A stretch of 19,243 nucleotides of DNA from Bacteroidota bacterium (lineage in GTDB: Bacteria; Bacteroidota; Bacteroidia; Chitinophagales; Saprospiraceae), in contig JAKQGD010000184.1 in the NCBI GenBank assembly GCA_029573365.1, positions 1-19,243 on the forward strand, written 5' to 3'. A program made the translations under genes and the position numbers. Below are positions 15,901 to 19,243 of the stretch, one piece after another. The notes beneath the pieces were generated by a model that saw only the letters and a program-made list of their open reading frames with translations, was not told the origin of the DNA and made no database searches. The first letter of the stretch is position 1. Each line of letters opens with the position of its first letter.

Positions 15901-16845
15901 GCCGGGTTTTTTGCCTATTATCTCCTCGAGCCGGTATCCTGATATTTTTTCAAATGACTTATTGATCCACTCTACCTTGCCTTCGCTGTCTGCGATGACT
16001 ACACCGTGGGTATTCTCGGCAGCAATGGACGAAAGGACACGCAGCAATTCCTCATTTTTCTTTTGTTCCGTAATTTTACGTCCGTAAATATTGTAATAAC
16101 CCATTTCTTTAATGGGCCTGACTACAAAACTGTAATAATCATCACCGATTGAGCTTTCGACCATGATCCTGTCAGTGTTGATATCAAAACCTTTAACCAT
16201 TTCCATCCAATATGCCTCAGGGTCCATCGTTTTTCCGTCTAAATTAAACGAAGTCAGTTCTGCGGCCCTGGGATTTTGTGTGATTATATTTCCCTTGGCA
16301 TTGATTCGAATCAGAGGGTCCGGATTTTGCTGAGGGAAGAGGGCAATATCCCGGACCTCATCTGCTGCTTTTTTAAGTTGGTTTTTCTGTAATTTGACTG
16401 TCTGAAGCAGGTCTTTCAAATCAGAATTTATAATTTCCTGAGCCTTAAGCACATGGAGCATATCAAACATAGGGTCATGATGTGCAAAATCTGACATGAC
16501 AAGTTTATATTCGAGCAGCTGGTCTACGCTATCAAACCAGGGTGAGCCTACAAATATAAAGCGGGTATCGTTTTCAATCAGTTCAAACTGCCCTCTCAGC
16601 CTTAGTTTTTGGTCATGTACCGATTCCAGAATGACAAGTTGTTCACATATAGCCTTTACGGATTCAAAATCAACATTTAATGTTGCAGGACGCAGGATTT
16701 TGAAGTTCTGTGTAAGATGTGAATTGTTTAGTTCCGGCATCAACGTTTGAAGAGACTTTCCGCAGGCCTCAACAATAAGGTTTTTGTCCGTAAGAATAAA
16801 AAACGGAAAGAGTTTATTAAACTGAGATTTCTTTATTGAAATCAT
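12988..16845 (-). CDS. Hybrid histidine kinase, HNOBA-PAS-HisKA-HATPase-REC-Hpt
   Basis: A 1285-residue hybrid kinase. Residues 1 to about 160 resemble the H-NOX-associated (HNOBA) domain of guanylate cyclases (FPFFILTDKNL, LRLRGQFELI, FVGSPWFDS, SDFAHHDPMFDML) and end in a helical linker with coiled-coil character. About five PAS domains follow at roughly 165-260, 265-385, 390-515, 525-640 and 650-770. The kinase core has the phospho-acceptor H795 (MSHEIRTP), N-box N908, G1 DTGIGMD (944-950) and G2 GGTGLGM (973-979). The receiver (about 1035-1150) has D1041/D1042, phospho-acceptor D1085, T1113 and K1135. A C-terminal Hpt has H1226 (AHKIKPS). No membrane helices are visible, so it is cytoplasmic. 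It starts 58 bases after the H-NOX gene, on the same strand. By its architecture it senses the state of H-NOX and relays phosphate to an unlinked regulator. Confidence 0.93.
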   Translation of the reverse strand: MISIKKSQFNKLFPFFILTDKNLIVEACGKSLQTLMPELNNSHLTQNFKILRPATLNVDFESVKAICEQLVILESVHDQKLRLRGQFELIENDTRFIFVGSPWFDSVDQLLEYKLVMSDFAHHDPMFDMLHVLKAQEIINSDLKDLLQTVKLQKNQLKKAADEVRDIALFPQQNPDPLIRINAKGNIITQNPRAAELTSFNLDGKTMDPEAYWMEMVKGFDINTDRIMVESSIGDDYYSFVVRPIKEMGYYNIYGRKITEQKKNEELLRVLSSIAAENTHGVVIADSEGKVEWINKSFEKISGYRLEEIIGKKPGSFLQGPQTDPKAIIYLSDCIKAGEPFTTEILNYKKDKTPYWLRIQGQALKDIDGNVTKYFAIEEDITQRIESEKKYRELETKLRLTLDRLGDYVWEHNFKTGITKFTNGFNKFLGISVSNNLKIDKLWWDSVYKEDKPLLIKNDLNYKKGAIDHHVMEYRMKDKDGQVRWVLDRGVVIEKDSNGKPLQVIGTHTDITRQKELEKEIERQKYFYEQILTNSPVEVSVIDSSDQFLYVNPVAHQDVVVRKWMQGKSLEEVFHDSHHKAAWKQIIQKARTSGHLQSREEAIKDKGGKEKHMLYNYFPISGEKSSKSMVVCYGVDITSVKNALKKAEESEKKYRDIYENSLAIISTHDLKGRFLTINPIVSQVFGYTEKELVGKDIASFMPKKDQEEFYSDYLTRVITQKKATGINTIIHKDGRKVYTLYNNFLQEEPGKEPYIISFGVDITDRIIAEKQLKIAKKESEELAKIKQNFLANMSHEIRTPMNAIVGMTGQLLKTTLNEDQQFYVSTINNATENLLVIVNDILDLSKLEAGKMTIEQIGFEPTRVFTGVAKLLKHKIEEKGLLFVSRFDPDINPVLIGDPVRISQILLNVLSNAVKFTERGSIILEALVIKNLPDSQKLEISITDTGIGMDEEFVRKLFSKFSQEYRSAARIFGGTGLGMSITRELLALMGGEIEVKSTKGKGTTVIVTCNFKKGTEEMLATDITVVRNSAILSGKSVLIVDDNEMNRLVASTVLKNYNIKVSEAINGQDAFEKIKTQNPDIVLMDIQMPILDGFDSTALVRKNGINTPIIAVTANAIKGEYEKCIKAGMNDYLAKPYKEEDLIALLIKWVEARITPTPNQKGLDNTTSHIQTELYNLSSLREISRGDENFVRSMINLFCEQTPQEVEGMIQAYESTNLSLMGSIAHKIKPSIDNLGIEQLGQTVRSVEKFGKENVNDPSLPALLGQIKSVTTAAVSKLKTEFGFE

Positions 16846-16903
16846 GGCGGGCTAATTTTCTATGCACTATAATTGAGACCTATCTATCACAGTTTGTAAC
16901 CAA

Positions 16904-17449
16904 CTATACCCAGGTTACTTTATAAATTTCATGGGTATCACCCTCATCTCTGCATTTTAACAACTCTACCGTGATATCGGTTTGATACATTTTAGCAAGG
17001 CCGGTCAGCAGTCCTCTTACAAACTCCTTAAGTCCTTCTCTTTTGGAATGGTAATGAACATTTATAGAGTTGTCTGTCATGTCTGAAACCTTAAATTCCG
17101 GTGGAGTAAGGCCCGGATATATCATCATCACTCTGCTGTGAAAGGCCGGAAGATTGATCAAGAAATCACGCAGGTTGTTGCCTCCGGCAGCCATCATTCC
17201 GCCATATTTTTCCTTTCCTGTTTTTAATATCCACCACTCACCAAAAGCCTGCATTACCTGGTCGATATGCATATTCATTTCTTCAGAAACTGCACCCGCA
17301 AGTTTGTAAGTGACATCATCATCGTAGGGTTCGTGGCTGATGAAATAATCAACATCAACTCCACTTCTTTTTTTAATCCTGGACCATGCTTTTTTTCCAA
17401 AATTAGCTACAACGAGCTCTTCAATTGCCTTATTTACTATTCCGTACAT
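16904..17449 (-). CDS. H-NOX heme domain protein (nitric oxide sensor)
   Basis: A 181-residue soluble heme protein of the H-NOX (HNOB) family, which binds NO or O2 via heme. It starts with MYGIVNKAIEELV, the characteristic H-NOX N-terminus. The proximal heme ligand is likely H104 (NLRDFLINLPAFHSRV), followed by YPGLTPPEF. The YxSxR motif that holds the heme propionates is Y133, S135 and R137. A longer start (17497) would add 16 residues, but family members begin at MYG. No tyrosine aligns with the distal tyrosine of O2-binding H-NOX proteins (F143/E142 there instead), consistent with an NO-selective sensor. Only one cysteine (C166) is present, so the zinc site of some proteobacterial H-NOX proteins is absent. 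It sits 58 bases upstream of the hybrid kinase. The promoter is not obvious. Confidence 0.95.
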   Translation of the reverse strand: MYGIVNKAIEELVVANFGKKAWSRIKKRSGVDVDYFISHEPYDDDVTYKLAGAVSEEMNMHIDQVMQAFGEWWILKTGKEKYGGMMAAGGNNLRDFLINLPAFHSRVMMIYPGLTPPEFKVSDMTDNSINVHYHSKREGLKEFVRGLLTGLAKMYQTDITVELLKCRDEGDTHEIYKVTWV

Positions 17450-17568
17450 AAATATTTGGGTTTTTTGAACAATAATGTACTCCCATAATAATACCAAATT
17501 TTTATTGGCGATAAAACACAGACAACCAACTATTTATAAAACGACCCAAAAACACAAATTCCAAGAAA

Positions 17569-17582
17569 TGGAAAAAATTCCA
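17569..17582. repeat. Inverted repeat upstream of the H-NOX gene
   Basis: TGGAA-AAAA-TTCCA: two perfect 5-base arms with a 4-base spacer, about 120 bases upstream of the H-NOX start. It could be an operator or a chance AT-rich repeat. Confidence 0.25.
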
Positions 17583-17621
17583 AATTTCGGAAACGCGTTT
17601 TTATAATTTTGCGGTAAAAAT

Positions 17622-17650
17622 AAAAAAGCCTCCCTTTTTTGGGAGGCTTT
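17622..17650 (-). terminator. Intrinsic terminator after tRNA-Gln
   Basis: On the minus strand a perfect 10-bp stem (AAAGCCTCCC paired with GGGAGGCTTT) with a 6-base A loop leads into a T-rich run. It follows the tRNA 3' end by 12 bases and would isolate it from the H-NOX gene. Since the loop is A on one strand and T on the other, it may terminate in both directions. Confidence 0.9.
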
Positions 17651-17662
17651 CAGTACTCAGTG

Positions 17663-17734
17663 TTGACCCATTAGGACTCGAACCTAAAATAACAGAACCA
17701 AAATCTGCTGTGTTGCCAATTACACCATGGGTCA
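17663..17734 (-). tRNA. tRNA-Gln (anticodon UUG)
   Basis: A 72-nucleotide cloverleaf on the minus strand. The acceptor stem is TGACCCA paired perfectly with TGGGTCA, with discriminator A at 17663. The anticodon arm has a TTTTGGT loop with TTG at positions 34-36, decoding CAA. The T arm contains GGTTCGAGTCC. The CCA end is not encoded (the sequence after the discriminator is CAC), so CCA must be added after transcription. Confidence 0.95.
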
Positions 17735-17741
17735 GTGCTAA

Positions 17742-17755
17742 TTTGCGGCCGCAAA
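17742..17755. repeat. 14-bp perfect palindrome at the tRNA/PAP2 divergent region
   Basis: TTTGCGGCCGCAAA is a perfect 14-base palindrome containing GCGGCCGC. It is a GC-rich island in AT-rich DNA, 8 bases before the tRNA 5' end. Its last bases overlap the -7 box CAAAGATA (minus-strand TATCTTTG, 17752-17759). It may bind a symmetric regulator, or it may simply be a transcript-start-region sequence. Confidence 0.4.
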
Positions 17756-17759
17756 GATA
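17752..17759 (-). promoter_or_regulatory. Putative -7 element of tRNA-Gln
   Basis: Minus-strand TATCTTTG, an exact TAnnTTTG match, 17 bases before the mature tRNA 5' end. No -33 box is clear. Confidence 0.45.
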
Positions 17760-17811
17760 AAAAGAAAAATTATTAATTCTAAAACGATGCCGTTAAAAAT
17801 TTTCAATTTTG

Positions 17812-17819
17812 TATCTTTG
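17812..17819 (+). promoter_or_regulatory. Putative -7 element of the PAP2-like gene
   Basis: TATCTTTG, an exact TAnnTTTG match, 14 bases before the ATG at 17834. The transcript would have a leader of under 10 bases. The -33 element is not clear. Confidence 0.45.
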
Positions 17820-17833
17820 CCCAATATACAACC

Positions 17834-18472
17834 ATGGACTCCTGGTCATCGCTATTTAAGTTACGGAAAAAGACCCTGTTGGTTGGTTTACTTTTTGTTT
17901 TGTGTCTGATCGCCCTTAGATTGTTTTCTGTCTTCCTCATATGGAATGAAACCAGGTCAGGTTATCCTTACACCGATTCTATCCTGGACAGTTTTACACC
18001 CATCGACCTCAGTGTGCCCATAGCTATTATGACCAATGTTCCCATTTTTGGGGCACTGGCTCTGCTTTTGAGGCGGCCATCTACGGCAGTTTTGGTCTTC
18101 TGGACGGTCATCATCATGTGTATTGTAAGGTCTGCTACTCTTTACTTTGTGGTACTCGAGCCGCCTCAAAGACTGATACCGCTGGATGATTCTTTTCTCA
18201 TAAATGTATTTTACGGAGGAACTTCTCTCAGGAGAGATCTGTTTTTTTCAGGCCACACGGCCAATGTCATGATGGTCAGCCTTTTACAGACCAATAAAAC
18301 AGCACGCTATTTACTCCTGGCATGTGCCGCCGCTGTGGGCGTTATGGTTATATTACAACATGTACACTATGTAATAGATGTGATAGCAGCACCATTTTTT
18401 GCTTTGCTGGTTTTTAAAATGAGCCAACGGGCAGCACAATTTTTTCCAGCACTGGAGCACATATCGGCTTAA
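17834..18472 (+). CDS. PAP2_C/sphingomyelin-synthase-like membrane protein
   Basis: A 212-residue membrane protein with about five or six hydrophobic helices. It belongs to the PAP2-like phosphatase/phosphotransferase superfamily. The second conserved motif reads DLFFSGHTANVMM (S139-G140-H141-T142). The third is QHVHYVIDVIAAPFF with H178 and D182 spaced four apart. This pattern (SGHT, then HxxxD in an HVHYxxDV context) is that of the PAP2_C group, which includes sphingomyelin synthases and bacterial relatives; these transfer a head group to ceramide at the membrane. Bacteroidota make ceramide-based lipids, so a sphingolipid head-group role is plausible but not shown. It is convergent with the radical SAM gene (3-base gap). 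ATG 17834 follows a promoter-like -7 box. Confidence 0.8.
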   Translation: MDSWSSLFKLRKKTLLVGLLFVLCLIALRLFSVFLIWNETRSGYPYTDSILDSFTPIDLSVPIAIMTNVPIFGALALLLRRPSTAVLVFWTVIIMCIVRSATLYFVVLEPPQRLIPLDDSFLINVFYGGTSLRRDLFFSGHTANVMMVSLLQTNKTARYLLLACAAAVGVMVILQHVHYVIDVIAAPFFALLVFKMSQRAAQFFPALEHISA

Positions 18473-18475
18473 AAT

Positions 18476-19243
18476 CTATTCGGCCCAGACTTTGCAGCCT
18501 TCAGTACAGTTGGTGCAAATATCTATTTTGTCACGCCCCTGTAACAGTCGGTGTCGAAATGTCTGATAGGCTGTACCTTTCCAGACTTCTCTGAATTTTG
18601 CAGTTTTGAGGTCGCCGAGCCGGTGTACCGCATCCTTGTCAAAGCAGCAAGGCACCACCAGGCCGTCCCAGGTTATAACACAGGCATGCCACAGTTTCCA
18701 GCAGTGGTTTAACAATTGATTTTTAATGGTGTAAGTGCCGTCGGCGTTTTTTCTGTATCTGGAGTATTTGTCTATGTCGGGGATGAGTTCATTGCCATGT
18801 TTGAAATCATAGACCTGTGCCGTTTTAAGTTTTACCTCGTCGATCCCTATTTCGCTTGCCAACTTGTAGATATCAGGTATCTGATGTTCGTTGGGTTTGA
18901 CTACCAAAAACTGAAAGATGGTATGCGGAGTGGATGAGTTGAGGGCTTTTTTCCATTTGACGATGTTGCGTGCCCCCTGCAGGACAGATTCCAGCTTTCC
19001 TTCCTTCCGATAGCTTTCGTAGGTTTCCTGTGTGGTTCCGTCGACCGATATAATCAGCCTGTCCAGTCCCGATTCTACTGTTTTTCTGGCGTTTTCATCA
19101 TTGAGGAAGTGGGCATTGGTGGAGGTAATCGTATATATGCCTTTGTCTGAAGTATACTTTACCATATCCAGAAATTTGGGGTTTATGTACGGTTCGCCCT
19201 GAAAATAAAATATAAGGTAGAGAAGGTCAGCGGCTAAATCGTC
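18476..19243 (-). CDS. Radical SAM/SPASM protein, 5' end outside the window
   Basis: 255 C-terminal residues are visible. The frame stays open to the right edge, so the start and the CxxxCxxC iron-sulfur motif lie outside the window. It includes a radical-SAM barrel stretch (FYFQGEPYINPKFL, TSTNAHFL, DRLIISVDGTTQETY). At the C-terminus is a SPASM-type cysteine cluster: one C in NHCWKLW, one in HACVITW, CC in VVPCCF, then CTNCTEGC near the end, which would hold auxiliary Fe-S clusters. SPASM enzymes modify peptides or proteins or mature other enzymes. The substrate is unknown, since the upstream neighbours are missing. The gene converges with the PAP2-like gene with no terminator between. Confidence 0.9.
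   Translation of the reverse strand, partial: DDLAADLLYLIFYFQGEPYINPKFLDMVKYTSDKGIYTITSTNAHFLNDENARKTVESGLDRLIISVDGTTQETYESYRKEGKLESVLQGARNIVKWKKALNSSTPHTIFQFLVVKPNEHQIPDIYKLASEIGIDEVKLKTAQVYDFKHGNELIPDIDKYSRYRKNADGTYTIKNQLLNHCWKLWHACVITWDGLVVPCCFDKDAVHRLGDLKTAKFREVWKGTAYQTFRHRLLQGRDKIDICTNCTEGCKVWAE

Noticed and set aside
17743..17754. GCGGCCGC as a sign of cloning or vector sequence
   Set aside because: It sits inside a perfect 14-bp palindrome with no vector-like flanks, so a natural site is more likely.
1..19243. CRISPR arrays, insertion sequences with intact transposase, rRNA genes
   Set aside because: No repeat-spacer pattern, no transposase frame and no rRNA sequence was seen.

Overview
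The window looks like chromosomal DNA of a Bacteroidota bacterium, probably from the Cytophagia/Flammeovirgaceae side. The reasons are the protein families (a fused E1 alpha/beta dehydrogenase, a head-GIN/DUF2807 protein, a PAP2/sphingomyelin-synthase-like protein) and repeated matches to the Bacteroidota promoter -7 element TAnnTTTG upstream of genes on both strands. The genus is not determinable from the sequence alone. The content is mostly housekeeping, with one signalling module that stands out.

Layout. Positions 1-364 carry no convincing complete gene but hold several hairpin-forming palindromes, followed by a DinB-family protein (+). Facing it on the minus strand is a unit that reads odhA (2-oxoglutarate dehydrogenase E1), a small three-helix membrane protein overlapping the odhA 3' end, and a GT39/ArnT-like glycosyltransferase. 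Divergent from odhA is rpsT (ribosomal protein S20) with its own promoter and a clear terminator. Next on the plus strand come a two-helix membrane protein, a TTG-initiated single-chain E1 alpha/beta branched-chain-type 2-oxoacid dehydrogenase, and a secreted DUF2807 beta-helix-like protein. Positions 9576-11236 (minus) hold a thioredoxin-like exported protein, an MsrA-like domain in the -1 frame (apparently one gene split by a frameshift) and a lipoprotein. A divergent, helical 520-residue protein of unknown function follows (+).

The most interesting part is 12988-17449 (minus): an H-NOX heme sensor followed by a 1285-residue hybrid histidine kinase. The N-terminus of the kinase resembles the H-NOX-associated (HNOBA) domain of soluble guanylate cyclase. 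It continues with about five PAS domains, HisKA, HATPase, a receiver and an Hpt domain. H-NOX and HNOBA sit on separate, adjacent proteins, which suggests a nitric-oxide-responsive phosphorelay with a split guanylate-cyclase-like sensor. No output regulator lies nearby.

To the right are tRNA-Gln(UUG) with a strong terminator, a PAP2_C-type membrane protein resembling sphingomyelin synthase, and the 3' part of a radical SAM/SPASM enzyme that runs off the right edge.

All assignments come from reading motifs by eye. Promoter calls rest on consensus matching alone.
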